Source: Asterella californica (lineage: Eukaryota > Streptophyta > Marchantiopsida > Marchantiales > Aytoniaceae). Taken from it: a stretch of DNA of 64,000 nucleotides. The position numbers and the translations under genes are program-made. Of the stretch, positions 12,137 to 24,749 are shown piece after piece (positions within the stretch are counted from its first letter, which is position 1; the number at the start of each line of letters is the position of its first letter). The stretch is from the NCBI GenBank assembly GCA_036924285.1, contig JAYKYS010000002.1, positions 42,175,501 through 42,239,500 of the forward strand, written 5' to 3'. The notes beneath the pieces are model-generated. The model ran no database searches and was not told where the DNA came from. It was given only the letters and a program-made list of their open reading frames with translations.

Positions 12137-12189
12137 GACTGCCAATCTCTTCTTCAAAGTTCACACACAGAAGAAATCTCCACCCGAGA

Positions 12190-12209
12190 CTTTCACGTCG
12201 AGTTCACCA
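12190..12209 (-). other. Element A primer binding site
   Basis: Minus-strand TGGTGAACTCGACGTGAAAG lies one base inside the 5' LTR. It starts with TGG, the complement of a tRNA CCA end, as expected for minus-strand priming. The identical motif lies at the same place in B. I did not assign the tRNA. Confidence 0.7.
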
Positions 12210-12210
12210 C

Positions 12211-13917
12211 TATAGCGTGTCGGATATTGCGTGAAGGATGTCCAAAAAAACGTGAGGTTCTTGGCTGTGGAGATGCTGTGTGCTGAAACAGAGACAAGAT
12301 AGAGAAAAACAACCACGAAAACGAACGCTGCGATATATACCAACTCCAAATGTATGTACACGGCCGGTTCTTTCTCCTAAGAGCACAAAACTGAAAAACA
12401 GACCAGAGCGGTTTGTAACCTGCTTCAAAGCCTTTAAAAACAACCCCTGATTCTCAACCCTGACCCAAAAACACCGAAGCGTAGCTCAAAGCAAGAGAAA
12501 CTTCCCTTTGCTAACAAGCAGAGCCACATCAGTATAACGCGATTCAAACCCAAGTCCAAACCACATCTATGTACAAGTTCTTAGCTAAAGCTAGCTACCA
12601 CAAGCTGTATATAGTTAACCAGAACTCAAACGAACTCAAAAGAGCAAAATCCGTAGCGAAGAAACCAAAAAAGGTCTATCTGTGAACTTCCTCCTTACGC
12701 CAAACGGACTTCAGATGTCGATAGGATCTCCTCCGCTGACTCCGTTAACCCAAGAAACCTTCAGATCCGACTCCCAACAGCCGAGATATCACCGATTTTC
12801 GGTAGTAGGTGACCGAACCTTCAAAAACTCCTCCTTGCGGCTTAAAACCGCACACACCGCACAAACGGATCATCTAAACTGATATCCGTCTTCCCTGGCA
12901 GATAGATCTAGCTATCACGAACCAACGAGACTCCAAACAAGTCGTTTGGAGTTCCCCTTGCAAAACCACGCAAGAAATTTGGTCGTAAGTCGTAAAAAAC
13001 TGACGTAAATGGACTCCCTGCGGCTCAAACTCGCTCACCTCACCCAAACCAACAATCCAATCCACGTATTGTCTTCTCCTATGCGTAGATGAAGACTCTC
13101 TGGTCGCATAGGCATCAAGAATGAAGAGCTTGGCACACCGATCGCGAAGAACAACCCAATTTTAGGTCGTAGGCGATGAAAAACTTGACACAAGCTTTTC
13201 CCTGCGAGCCAATTTCACTCATAACTCCTAAACCACCAGATGAAACTTGATATCGTCTTCAATTTCCTGTAGAACTCAGTGTTTTGATCCCAATGGATCC
13301 AAGGACAGCAAGTTTGGACTCCAAAACGGTCCGAACGGTCCAACTCTCCTTCACATGTAACTGAAATCTTCAAATCTCCTTCCTGCGTCTCAATTTCTCT
13401 TAGTACGCATCCCCCGATCCGTCTCTTCCCAAGCCGCTTAACCTGTGCGTAGCCTGCACAGATCTGAACCCGATGACACCTTGCGCGCGTGTATTGGACT
13501 TCCCAATTCTCCAAAACGTCCACCGACAAGTCGCAGGAACAAGCAAGTCCCTTAAGCAGCCCCCTTGTAACAGTCTCTGTACGTATGAAGTTCTCTCAAT
13601 CATAATGAAGCAGGCCCTTTGCGTCTTTGATATAACGCCTGAAGCTTCAAATACCCAGTCAGCAAGTAACTAAGGCCTCGCTTGATTTTACCTTCTTTCG
13701 AGTCGCATAACTTCTTCACTAGATGTCCAAATGAAGTAAACAAGATGCCCATGGAAAGCTGACAACGAGCTCTACCCATCTATGTGATGAAAGTGAAGAT
13801 CTGAAGTTGCGCCAAAAGCCCGTAAGCTAGGGCTTAGCTTGTCTTTCTCATGAGTGTCTTTGGAGTGACAAGCATCGAAGTCTAAATTACAGATAGGAGC
13901 CGGTCCACGACACGACA
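12211..13917 (-). repeat. Element A 5' LTR
   Basis: This 1707-bp LTR matches 4947-6646. Differences are scattered substitutions and small indels of several percent by eye, so the insertion is not recent. It would contain the element's promoter, but I see no convincing TATA box. Its outer edge abuts the ACGG duplication at 13918. Confidence 0.88.
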
Positions 13918-13990
13918 ACGGATCATCCACGTGGACCTTATCTTTTCACACGATAAGGTCCAGATGGATCCACAACATCAAAACACTTAC
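13918..13990 (-). repeat. Possible continuation of family D LTR beyond element A
   Basis: If element A is removed, the left flank ending ACACGG joins ATCATCCACG...CACACGATAAGGTCCAGATGGATCC. This lines up loosely with 51427-51483 (TTCACGGATCACTG...TATCGTGCGATCTCACATCTAGATC). That supports A having inserted within D. The match fades after about 13980. Confidence 0.3.
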
Positions 13991-13996
13991 GATTAC

Positions 13997-14164
13997 GATG
14001 AACTCAGTGTATCAAAACTCTTTAAGTTTCCAAAGTCTTTCGTAATTGCTTGTACTTACCTTCTCAGATTAGATAAATTCGATGAACTCATTGTATCAAA
14101 ACTCTTTAAGTTTCCAAAGTCTTCCGTAATTGCTTGTACACACCTTCTCTTAAACCCTTGTTTT
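13997..14164. repeat. 84-bp tandem duplication
   Basis: Two adjacent 84-base units begin GATGAACTCA at 13997 and 14081. They share ACTCTTTAAGTTTCCAAAGTC and differ at only a few positions over their first 70 bases. No coding role is visible. Confidence 0.75.
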
Positions 14165-14905
14165 ATGCAGATCTGTAAAATCTCTGCACAATCCATGTGT
14201 ACTCGTTTCAAGATCATAAGAGAAGCAACCACAAGTAACTATCTATATATGAAGAATTTTTCTCGGCTGTCTTCATGAATTTGTGTACACGAGATTGTTT
14301 GTTGATCGATTATTCTCTTAAAAAGAACAGTACTAATCATCTATTCAGCGTGGTCCATCCTCCTTCTTTTCTGCCAGAGTCGCTGATATGGAAAGAGATG
14401 ATTATCTCATGGATGTTCTCTTACTATGGTTGAAGACATGAGGAAGCAGCACTTTAGAGACTCCAACTTTTGTCCAAGCAAAATAAACACAAGTTTTTGG
14501 ACAAGATCCCTTGTTAGCTTTAAAAAGCTATTGAGACACTATGTTTGAAAAAGAAGCTAAACTTGATCTGGCGTTCTTGCACTATTCTTCAACAGGTCAA
14601 GTTTATGATCAAACTGAAATTATGTTAAACTCTATCATCCGCTTTCCAATAAAGTCCATGTTACTTTCTATTTCACAACTCAATGTATGTTTATTCGATT
14701 TGGGTATGTTAATGGTTAATGGTTAATGGTTAATGATATGTTCTGTGACTTAAGTAATCACAACCAACCCTGTGTTACAAAAGACACACATACAGACAAA
14801 AGCATGAACATGATGTTGTACCCATTGCAACATGAGTTTATCGCATTGAGTGCGATCACATATATCGGACCCTATGTAGATCAACATGGCTCGAAGTTTC
14901 ATAAA
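14165..14905. other. No gene recognised
   Basis: Sequence is AT-rich. The only structure I see is a run of four GTTAATG units at 14708-14735. Short open frames show no recognisable protein. Confidence 0.5.
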
Positions 14906-15112
14906 TCACAGTAAGTGCGATTACTTGTCACCTTGAGAGCAAAATTCATTCGTGTAAGTGCGACTTCTCTCTCGCACTGACTGCAAAGAGCTACTTGTCG
15001 TCTTAAGAGCGAAAACATTCTTGTGTGATTTTGGGATGCCTGCCGCACTGACTGCGAAGAGCTACTTGTCGTCCTAAGAGCGAAGAACATTCCCGTGTGA
15101 TTTTTCATCCCA
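14906..15112. repeat. Imperfect 70-71 bp tandem repeat, three units
   Basis: Units begin near 14904, at 14974 and at 15045. The last two share GCACTGACTGC-AAGAGCTACTTGTCGTC-TAAGAGCGAA and CATTC-TGTGTGATTTT. The first is more diverged but keeps TACTTGTCACCTTGAGAGC. A stray GCACTCACAGCG follows at 15159. Confidence 0.7.
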
Positions 15113-18100
15113 AAGTTAACTTCTCTTGTGGCTTTGACAGCGCGGTGCAATACTCATTGCACTCACAGCGAAACGACGAGAAGCTTAGACATTGAGACAT
15201 ATTGTTACATGCACCAATTACTCTCTGAACAACATAAAACAATCTTCTAAAACAATCTGCAAGAAATTTTATGTTTATACCACTGCGAAACTACATCAAG
15301 GTTTGAATAAGAATCCACCCAGACTTCTATTCTACTGGAGATAAATTTTAAGTATTATATTTCTTTGATATATCTCAGTGGCATAGGGGTAGAGGTATTT
15401 TCTATCACAAGCATTTGGGGATTTCTATCCGATTCTATAATTAATTCTCCATTTTTTTGGTCCATTCATCTTGATTTTTGAGTAAAAAGTTATGGAGAAT
15501 GGCACAACAACCTACCCATATAACTAGAAATTGGTTTTCAGATCTCTCTTTCAATTGCGTTCTAACTTGTTTCAAGAAATGTCAACAAGACTTCAAAATA
15601 TCAATACATTGTTCATTTGTCACCCTAGCATGTGCTAAACACATATTAAAATCTTGTTTTTCTTTATATCATGTGGTCATTCTAAACGATGGAATAAGAT
15701 GTCGCATGGGTGAATATCTTGAATCATCAAGTAAATGCTGATCTGCTTCAAACAGAGGACTATCGCTGTCAATGTGTCTTCATAGGACAGACTTCCTCAA
15801 ATAGGTGATATCTTGACAGCTCCTCGGCATGCCGGTAAACAAGAAGATGATTCTCTTTCGATGACAACACACAACTTGAGCATTCATTGAATAATTACAT
15901 ATTCAATCGTAATAAGTTTCCCCGTCAAATCTAGACCTCTGTGATAAAAGTAACAGAATCTCATCTATAAATCCTACATATACTAGGAATCCTTTCAGTG
16001 CAAAAGCTTCTGAAATGACATGTCTTTCTCCACGATCAATCCTCGAAGGATCGACTCTAAACTTTACATCACGCTCTTAGTGTACAAAACCATCGTTCTA
16101 TGAGTAATGCTTCAAAGAAGCAGAGAGCGTCCCAGAGCAACACCATTCTCATCGTGTCCAAATCTGTGTAGAGCAACAACAAGTTGCAAAGATACACGAG
16201 CTTGTTTCACACGACTTTGATTATGAAAAAACGGGATGTCTTTCGACTAAACTCACCAATTTACCAAAACTACATCTATCCATCCTTGTAAGCTGTCAGA
16301 AAGAGTCGAAAGGAAGATTTTCAAAGTAATTCCAGAAAAAATCTTTACTCTTTGAGAATGTGAAACGATCTTGTTGTTCCAAATATCTCGAACTCAAGCA
16401 CGCGGCTCATAGAATAATCACTACAGCCACTAACTTTGACACCTACTAATGACAAAATGATACAAGCATCAACGAATTTCTGTGCGTTCGATGTCTCGTA
16501 TATGCTGAAGCTGCCCTTAAATCCTCTCACTCTCTTCTGTCGTTCGGCAAAGTGGGATCTCCTGCTAGCAAGAGTACTCCATTCACTACTTCCCTTGACT
16601 TCAACACAAACCTCGTCGATGCTTCAAATACAGAAGAGAAAACGGGTGAGTGTTTCCACTGTATTTGGAACCGCTCACACGTTTTGCCCTCCTGTGGACT
16701 CTTTTGGGTACAATCTTGAGATGGTCAGGGCATTCGCAAAATGTCACAGAACTGTGCAACGAGATATTCCTGAAGATAGCCTGAAGTTTATGTTATCGCC
16801 TCTAAACCGAAATCATGGTAAATGCTTATTCTTAATTTCAAGGAAACTTAATTTATGGCACGTGGTGTGAAGACTCCCGTTATTACGTGGCTAGTGGCCT
16901 ATCTTCTACTGCTCTCTTCATTGACAGATGTGAAGTTTATGGAACTGGTCATCTTGGACACTTCCATCCCCCAATCCCATGCTCTTCTTCATTTTCAGAA
17001 CTTCTTCGAGCTTATTTCCAAGCTCTCCGCATCCTGGTTTCCAAAACTGACCTTAGTCCCATGACAGTACGGTAGGAGTCTCAAATCTCTCCATACAATC
17101 AACTCTCACCATGCCATCTATCTCTTCCGAATCTCAAAACTCTCAACGTCCTGTGCACGAAAGAAAGAAATTATAAAAATCTCGGATGACATCCACCACA
17201 AAAGCTTGACTCTGTTTTTACTAGAAGGTTGAGCCCACTTGCTGAGTTAGTTGTCCGCTGACAAACTCCGAACGGCTCGAGTTACAACCTGAACAGATAG
17301 CTCGGTGGTTCATGAAAGTGCATGGTACACAATTTCGACGAGAATCTGAAGTATCAATTCTCACAGCTGGTTCTCAGTGTTACTGAGATATTTTCTTCGG
17401 AACCACAGGCGAACCACTTGTTCCAGGTTCGAATTGGGATGGCCAATACTGAATACTGCAGTAGCATGCAGTAGAGTTATTCATGCTGTTCCACCTTCCT
17501 GTAGCGATCAAAAACCTTCGCCGGTGACATAGTAGCCACGTACCTAACGTGCAAGGCAGGCTCATACCTCCATCATATAGGAATGGGGTTTCGGAGGAGG
17601 CATGGAATGACCGTGCATGGAAGCCAACAAAGCACAAGCTAGAGTGAGTCCAATCTCCTGTGGAAACGTCAAAAGCACAGAAATGTCAACAGAAGTGCTT
17701 CGTGCGTATTGCCGGGAAAAGGGTAGAAGGACATAAGGAAGTTATGAGAGAACTGACGGGTTCGCTAAAACGTAAGACAGTAATAAATTAAAGCTACACT
17801 CTTCTTGGGAGAGTTGGATACAGAACTGACCACTCGTCGTAACCTGATCATGACATCAGCTTTCACCAGCTTCATCTTGCAAACCATGGAAGTTCCCTTA
17901 TCATCGTACGTATACTTCAGGCTTATACTGATGGACATGGGAAGGAATGCTCACCATACCTCTACTTTTTGCTAGAAAGGAGGAGGAATGGAATGTGTAG
18001 TCACACATATTAACTTTTCATATAACTGTGGCTCTAGGCGTGGTGCTCCTTGAGGTGACTAGCACTTTTCCACGAAAAAACAGTTGTACACTTTTGTACA

Positions 18101-18928
18101 TACAGATTCGACATACTTTTGACCCTAGAAAAGCCAAGTTGAACTACGTCCTCTCGCGGAAGCCAAACTTTCGCTACAATTCAGTGAGCTGAAAACTCAT
18201 GTGAATGGTGAAAGAACTTCCGAGGAGAACCGAGAACAGAGCTCCCCAATTCTTCTAAATCGCAAGAGCTCGAATTTTTTTACCTTTTTAGAGTCAGACT
18301 ATAGAAAGTCTGAAGGTGGTGTAGTGTGAATGTCCCCTTGCCTGAATCTACCGGTAGTCATCCGTTAAAGAAGGGAGTGATAAGCTGCAATGCGAATGGA
18401 CTTTTATTTTCTCTGATATCAGCCTGAACCTACACCCTATCTGCTTATATGGTACATGGACCAATGGTATCTGGTCCTTTGATAAAGCTCTGAGTAGCTC
18501 TTGTAGGTATGGTACCATATTCTTCTTCATTTTCGGCTAGAACTACATCTAATAAATATGGTTTTAAATTACTTCTTTGCAAACAGGACTGTGAGCCTTG
18601 ATAGTCTACTATTCCACGCGACGCTTGTCTTGCTATTGTGAAGAAAAATTCAATAAACTAGAAAGCCTTGAACGTGTAGCTTGGTATATTAGTCCAATAC
18701 TTGCATACTTCACTATGATGTCTGTAATATTAATCGATACACTAAATGGGCGAAGAGAACTATCAACCACCTTTAGATCAGCTATTCCGATATGCATATT
18801 CACTTCACCCTATCTCTCCGGTTGCGATCCCAGCTTCAGAGAAACTCTTTTTGATCTGTTTACTATTATGTTTACATGCTTATTGTTATTCACCTCTTCC
18901 ATATGAAAGATAGAAGAGGGTGCCGAGC
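15113..18928. other. No gene recognised
   Basis: This is AT-rich sequence with many short open frames (the longest near 16436-16870, about 144 codons) and no family I recognise. Stop density and composition look random. A tRNA-like A box at 15382 and a B-box-like GGTTCGAA at 17426 lack partner elements. I see no exon structure that I could defend. Confidence 0.45.
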
Positions 18929-18978
18929 TTAATTTATTACCTAACCTTCCTGTAAGGAAAGGTTAGGTAATATATTAA
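18929..18978. repeat. Long AT-rich hairpin, module copy 1
   Basis: Arms ATTACCTAACCTT (18936-18948) and AAGGTTAGGTAAT (18959-18971) are perfectly complementary over 13 bp, with a 10-base loop. TTAATTT and ATATTAA flank them as a weaker extension. The left side is preceded by TGCCGAG, as is the hairpin at 45241. Confidence 0.7.
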
Positions 18979-19531
18979 TCAGTGGTTTAATTTGCCTTAA
19001 TAATAGATATTTCAAAAATCAAATTAATGCTTTTCGCTAGTAGATTCTCACGTTTCTTTTATGAGCTGTGTTTGGAGTTTTCTGTAACTCCAGATCCGGT
19101 TATTACTTAACCATTATAAATTAATTAATTTTCATACAAGTTTAATATATAATAATTACATGCTTTTTATAACAGAAAAGGTGCAAAAGTTCTCCAAAGG
19201 TGGTTTAGCATGCTTATTATCCACCATTCTCTGTTGTTGTGCGGAGACGGGGAAAAGGAAACTCCAAAAATGCATCATCAGAACACCGGTCCTTTTTTGC
19301 CAAATCGTTTCATTAGTCCTTCGTTGAAAGCTTTTAAATAAATGTAATGCATAAAGTCGATAATTAACTTTTTCTTTTATTCTTTATTTTATTGCGCTTA
19401 TTATTTTAGCCTCTTTGCTGTGGGGCTTGTAGCCGAATGATGTCGTCCTTTGTTCTTTCACACTTCTGTTCAAGAGTATACCCGTGTATATTGAGCCTCG
19501 CTTTCATTTGAAGATGGGAAAGGGTAGTTAG

Positions 19532-19582
19532 CTTAATTTATTACTTAACCTTTTCGTGAAGAAGGGTTGGACATTAAATTAA
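19532..19582. repeat. Decayed hairpin, module copy 2
   Basis: The left arm AGCTTAATTTATTACTTAACC is nearly the same as the one at 18927-18946, and the preceding GAAAGGGT is also similar. The right arm (AAGGGTTGGACATTAAATTAA) pairs only in part. This points to duplication and decay of one structure. Confidence 0.5.
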
Positions 19583-19589
19583 TTTGCTA

Positions 19590-19830
19590 ATTTATAATAT
19601 GCTAATTTCATTAGCAGATGAAAGACTTGTACAGCAGATGTAGATAATATGCTAATTTATAATATGCAGACTTTCATTAGCAGATGAAAGACTTGTACAT
19701 GAAAGAAGCCGGGGGTGCAGTGTCAATTTAAATACTTCTGTTTTATTGGAGTACAGTGAAAGAAGCGGGGGATACAGTGTAAATTTAAATACATTTTGTT
19801 TTACTGAGGTGCAGTGAAGGGGATGCGATG
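19590..19830. repeat. AT-rich cluster of short direct repeats
   Basis: CATTAGCAGATGAAAGACTTG occurs twice (about 19607 and 19674), CTAATTTATAATATG twice, and a block like GTGAAAGAAGC-GGGGG-TGCAGTGT-AATTTAAATAC twice (about 19699 and 19757). No coding frame is visible. Confidence 0.6.
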
Positions 19831-20085
19831 TATATAGTGAAAATCACGCTCGGTTTTGTGAAAACATCTAAGTAAAATTGTGTTAAATTTAAATTCACGT
19901 CAAAATGTCCAAGTCAAATGTGCTAAATTTAATATGCTAAAATTTAAACACTTAATTTAGACTTCTCTTGTGAGCGAAACACATGACTTGTGAGAACTAG
20001 AAAAACCCATAAGCGTAGCGACAGACCTAGAACGTATCGAGATATAAGTCAATTCTTCTTTACAAGTCAAGTGAATGATTAAGGC

Positions 20086-20160
20086 ATAATTTAGAGCTAA
20101 CCCTTCCTAAAAAAAAGGGTTAACTCTAAATTATAACCCATGTACACTCTGTAAGTGTAC
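20086..20160. repeat. Two adjacent hairpins, module copy 3
   Basis: Hairpin 1 has 20-base arms (20086-20105 and 20115-20134) with one mismatch and a 9-base A-rich loop; its core is TAACCCTT/AAGGGTTA. Hairpin 2 has perfect 7-base arms GTACACT/AGTGTAC (20142-20148 and 20154-20160) and a 5-base loop. CTCGGTGAATAT follows. The order matches the cluster at 45241. Confidence 0.75.
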
Positions 20161-20186
20161 CTCGGTGAATATACAGCCTTACTAAA

Positions 20187-20248
20187 CTGAATACAGGTCC
20201 TTCGCAAACCTTCCATATTCTGAATACAGGTCCTTCGCAAACCTTCCA
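20187..20248. repeat. 29-bp direct repeat, period 33
   Basis: CTGAATACAGGTCCTTCGCA plus AACCTTCCA occurs at 20187-20215 and again at 20220-20248 without mismatch, separated by four bases. It lies just after the hairpin pair. Confidence 0.85.
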
Positions 20249-22123
20249 CTGCTCGTGATTTCTTCTGAATGTTACTTGTGACGCAGATGTGTGAAATAAC
20301 GTTTTCGCTCGGATGGTCGAGGAACGTTACTGTTTTCTCTTATATGTGTCTTTAAAGACACATACGCATAAATAGATTAAACTTATCTAACATAAACATA
20401 CATATCCCGTTTCTCACGTTCACCCAGTACGATAAGATGCATAGATGCATATGCATATTACGGCGAATAAGAGATAAGAATTTATATCTCCCCTTGGACG
20501 GCTGGCTTCTTCCCATCATGAGTTCGGTTCGTACACCTGCTTGCCCTCATAATCGGGTCCTAGTAGCCGCTGAAAGGTTTGAATCGAATACCTCACTGAA
20601 CCGGATTCTTTTGAGATGAGTTTGAGTAAGTTGGTCATCATCCCAAAAAACAACTTCAAAGGATTGAAGAGCAGTTGGAACTCCTGCGAATTTGATTCTG
20701 ATGGCTGTTGACGGTGGCACCTTTCGGCACTACCGTACTGTAAGGGTGATTGATTGCACCAAGGATGGGATCGGCAGTAGCAGTTGGAAAGTAGATGTCT
20801 ACAGTCCTACACTAAGAACAAAATTTAAAGCTTGTTTTAGAAGTGTTGATGATGCCTTTATCAGCACCAGCTCGTGGAAACCTGATGATCTCTCGTCATG
20901 CCTGAACGTGCTCATATGTCATTTCCTGAAATTAGGGACCTGCAGATGATGCATGTCACTGTGAAATGATTACTAACGTGAAAGAGGGGATTCGCTGATG
21001 TAAGCATTTGTTCCGTACACTGATGCTAAGCAGATTTTGCAACTCTTCGTTGCCAGAAGTTCTTCTTTTCCTCTACTTATGGAGTGAAAATTTACAACTT
21101 TGGTTACCCCTATCATCCAAATTTCTTTGCGAGTTTCTGTCCCACTGACTTTGTGCATGCGGTTTGCATCTTTCATTTCGTGAGGGTAGACGAAAGAACG
21201 AAGATAAATTTTAATTGGGATGAGGCAGTTACAATACCTTACGAAACGAGGTGAACTTCATAAGTTGCTTCTGAAAGACTGTCTGCTTTACACGAAGATA
21301 TGACAGTGTCTGCGGAGTATCGAGAAACACCTTATTCTGCACAGGAGGTCGAAAGTCTTCGATTGGATCTTTCCAGATAGCACATCACTTGTAAACTCGT
21401 TTGAAGTGAATCATGAGTCCATCAATGGAAAATTGTCGAGCAAACAGTATTGCAAGGTTTATCTGTAGAGTGATCTCAACAGGTGAGATAAATTGCTGAG
21501 AAAGAACAAGCACAAGGGAGCAAAGGAAATGAGAGCACCAGCGCCTTACACATAAGCCCGAGCAAAGCTTCCAACATCATCAACTGCTACTAGATGTAAA
21601 CTTTTGCTCACGAGTACGGACTACAGTTCAAGGAATCATCATACCGAGAGAAAGAAAATTACTGCTCGCTGTTTTGATATGGTGATTCTAACCGTATGTA
21701 ATGCACCTGCCATTGATAAGTAGTGCGCCCACAAGCAAACGACTTGTCCATTTCAACCCAAAGGTACATATATATATACACGTGATGAGGACAATTAGGA
21801 AAGGGAGGAAGGAATGGAAGGAATGAAAGGAATGAAGGGAGCTCGGTAGAAATATCGGGGCGCCGTACGTACCTTTGTCAGGAGAAACCATGTGGAGCCC
21901 AACCTGTGCACTGCACAATATCCTTCCCCACGGCCTTGTACAGTGAATTTAGTTTTCTCTTATCAGATACGGGTAAGTGTTATAAAAGTTTATTTTACTA
22001 AGCTATTATAGAAAATTAAATTAATTTCTAACTGTTATATGTTACTCAGTCCTGGAGTAGCCAACTCGTCTGGAGAGAACCCATAAGTGAAGGCCGGTCT
22101 GCTGCGCTCCCTGGGGTACAAGT
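20249..22123. other. No gene recognised
   Basis: The longest frames (20437-20619 and 20701-20949) show no known domain. A purine-rich run with several GGAATG-type units lies at 21796-21841, and a short TATA run near 21768. CCGG at 22124-22127 is the left target duplication of element B. Confidence 0.45.
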
Positions 22124-22127
22124 CCGG

Positions 22128-23455
22128 TATCGTGTCGAATATTGCGTGAAGGATGTCCAGGAAAACACGAGGTTCCTGGCTGTGGAGATGCTGTGTGCCG
22201 AACAGAGACAAGACAAAGAAGAACAACCACAAAAACGAACGCGCAATATATACCAACTCCAAATGTACGTACACTGCTGTTTCTTTCTCCTAAGAGCACA
22301 AAATTGAGGAACAGACGAGATATCGTCGATTTTCGGTCGTAGGTGATCGAACCATCAAAAACTCCTCTCTGCGGCTTAAAACCTCGCAAGAAATTTGGTC
22401 ACAAGTTGCAAAAAACTGACGTAAATGGACTCCCTGCGGCTCAAACTCACTCATCTCGTCCAAACCAACAATCCAATTCACGATCACGTAGGCACCAAGA
22501 ACGAAGAGCTTGGCACACCAATCGCGAAGAACAACCCAATTTTAGGTCGCATGCGATGAAAAATCTGACGCAAGCACTTCCATGCGAGCCAATTTCACTC
22601 AGAACTCCTAAACCGCCCGATGAAACTTGATATCGTCTTCAATTTTCTGTAGAACTCGGTTATCTGATCCCGATGGATCCAAGGACAGCAAGTTTGGACC
22701 CCGGAACGGTTCGAACGGTCCAACTCTCCTTCACAGGTAACTGAAATCTCCAAATCTCCTTCTTGCGTCTCAATTTCTCTCAGTACACATCCCCCAATCC
22801 GTCTCTTCCCAAACCGTCTAAACTTGTGCGTAGCCTGCACAGATCTGAATCCGATGACACCTTGCGCGTGTGTATTGGACTTCCTAATTTTCCAAAACGT
22901 CCACCGACAGGTCGCAAGAACAAGCAAGCCCCTTAAGCAGCCCCCTTGTAACAGTCTCTGTACGTACGAAGTTCTCTCAACAACAAATGAAGCAGACCCC
23001 TTGCGTCTTTAATATAACGCTTGAAGCCTCAAATACCCAGTCAGCAAGTAAACTAGGACCTAGCTTGATTTTTCCTTCTTTCGAGTCGCATAACTTCTTC
23101 ACTAGACGTCCAAACGAAGTAAACAAAGTGCCCATGAAAAGCTGACAAGGAGCTCTACCCATTGATGCGATGAAAGTGGAGATTCGAAATTGTGCCAAAA
23201 GCCCGTAAGCTGAGGCCTAGCTGGTTTTCTCCATCTTTCGAGTCTTGTAACTCCTCCACTAGGCTTCCAAACGAAGTAGATGAAGTGTCTATGGAGTGCT
23301 GACAACGAGCTTTACCCATCTATGCGATAAAAGTGAAGATCCGAAGTTGTGCCAAAAGCCCGTAAGCTGGGGCCTAGCTTGTTTTCTCTTGAGTGTTTTG
23401 GAATGACAAGCATCGAAGTTTGAATTTCAGATAGGAGCCGGTCCAGGACACGACA
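22128..23455 (-). repeat. Element B 3' LTR (internally deleted)
   Basis: This LTR is 1328 bp against 1744 bp for its partner, because of internal deletions near 22318 (several hundred bases) and near 22483 (about 40 bases). It keeps the 157-bp tandem duplication (23079-23389; units begin TTTCGAGTC at 23079 and 23236) that also occurs in the 5' LTR at 44824 and 44981 but not in element A. Confidence 0.85.
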
Positions 23456-23467
23456 TCCACCCCCTCC
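23456..23467 (-). other. Element B polypurine tract
   Basis: Minus-strand GGAGGGGGTGGA lies directly upstream of the 3' LTR, and differs by one base from that of A. Sequence up to 23542 is 3' untranslated. Confidence 0.75.
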
Positions 23468-23542
23468 AAACCTGTGCATCCTCCGGTATGCACCAAAGAT
23501 ATCAACCAAGGAGCGGACCGGCACACACTTCGTCATATCGTC

Positions 23543-24728
23543 TTACTTCTCATCGTAACCAACCTCATCTGCAAGGTCTTCTTCATAATCCTCATCCTCA
23601 AACTGAAACTCTGTCAAGATATCTGTTAGGTCGACCTCCTCATCTCTCTTTTTGAAAATCTTCACGCGTTTACCTGCCACTGACACCTTCAAGCTCGTTC
23701 TGTCCAACTCTTGCAGAGCGTAAGTTGCGTTGTCATGAACCTTCTTCACCATATGGACCAAACCATCGTCTGAAAAACTTCCGAAGTGCACTATGCTGGT
23801 TATCTAGACTATTATCATAGACTAACACCCAATCACCTTTCTTGATTTCCCTAGGTCTCAAACGATGTCGCTGATCAAATCTGATCTTGTTCTTCAACCG
23901 TACTTCTCGTAGCCTACCCAAAGCAGCTTGGATATCCTTTGGTCTTCTCTCTAACTGCCTAATTCGAATAGCAAGAAGCTCTTCCCTAGTCAGATTGTCT
24001 TCCCAAGGTAACACACTCCATGTCAAAACATGTTCTTCAATCGGCATGATAGGTTTCTGACCTGTGATAAGTTCCATTGGTATGTAACCTGTCACCGAGC
24101 TGTGCGTCGTTCGATCTGCCCATAACGTAAATGATAAGAGTAGAGGTCACTCCGCACCTTCCCGTTGCATGCCTTCACAATGGGAGGATGACCGCGTTCA
24201 CTCTTGGCATTCCCTTCGGGGTTGTATGCAGTTGTCAATGACAACCTCACCCCACACCTTGCAAAGAATTCACGAGCCTCGTGTGCATCTAACTCTCCTC
24301 GATCTGCAGTGATCTTTCCCACACATCCATATCGACAAACAACCTCTTCCAAGAAAAATCTACATACCCCTTCAGTTGTCTTCGTCCGAAGCGCCCTACC
24401 CTCGACTTGATTTGAAAGATCTTCTCTAGCAAGTACCAAGTATCTCATCTGGCACAATCCAACCGGCATAATCACCATGTCTACCACCCACTTGAAGTGG
24501 ATTGCCAACGGATAAGTCGGGTGTAATCCGTCACGATGTCGGATGTTCAAATACATCAGACATGTCAAACAAAGACTCCACAAAAGATACAACATTCCTG
24601 TACATGTTTTTCCACCAATATCGCTCTTTCATCTTTGTAAAAGTGGCCCAAATCCCTCGATGTCCAGCCCAAAGACTCTCGTGGAACGCCTTGATCAACT
24701 TCTGCTGATCTTCTTTATTGCAAATCAC
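23543..24728 (-). pseudogene. Element B integrase (broken)
   Basis: Four overlapping frames (24531-24728, 24092-24595, 23733-24095, 23543-23791) give the same integrase as A. The N-terminal zinc region is better kept here (AFHESLWAGHRG supplies the histidines), but its cysteine pair sits at a frameshift. The core has VVDMVIMP, ITADRGELD and AKSERGH as the D,D,E residues. A deletion after IVKA removes part of the helix that follows. The C-terminal part keeps RFDQRHRLRPREIKK and a damaged GPY/F module (RRWFGPY, then a frameshift). It cannot be active. Having both A and B lets the family's integrase be read despite different breaks in each copy. Confidence 0.85.
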
Positions 24729-24749
24729 CCGTAGCGGTACCCCACTTTT

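Larger units (their letters stand above)
4947..13917 (-). mobile_element. Ty3/gypsy LTR retrotransposon A (full length, dead)
   Basis: This is a complete minus-strand element. Order on its own strand: 5' LTR (12211-13917), primer binding site, gag, protease, RT-RNase H, integrase, polypurine tract, 3' LTR (4947-6646). Flanking ACGG at 4943-4946 and 13918-13921 is a 4-bp target-site duplication. Protease before RT and integrase after RNase H is the Ty3/gypsy order. The same family occurs again as element B and, more diverged, as C. Every gene has frameshifts or stops, and gag has an internal deletion, so it cannot move on its own. It sits inside an older LTR-like sequence (family D). Confidence 0.9.

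Noticed and set aside
15375..15450. tRNA-like stretch CAGTGGCATAGGGGTAGAGG
   Set aside because: Resembles a D arm, but the T arm and acceptor pairing are missing.
16436..16870. 144-codon frame
   Set aside because: No motif, no neighbour, ordinary composition; likely chance.
17420..17440. B-box-like GGTTCGAATTGG
   Set aside because: No A box or cloverleaf upstream.
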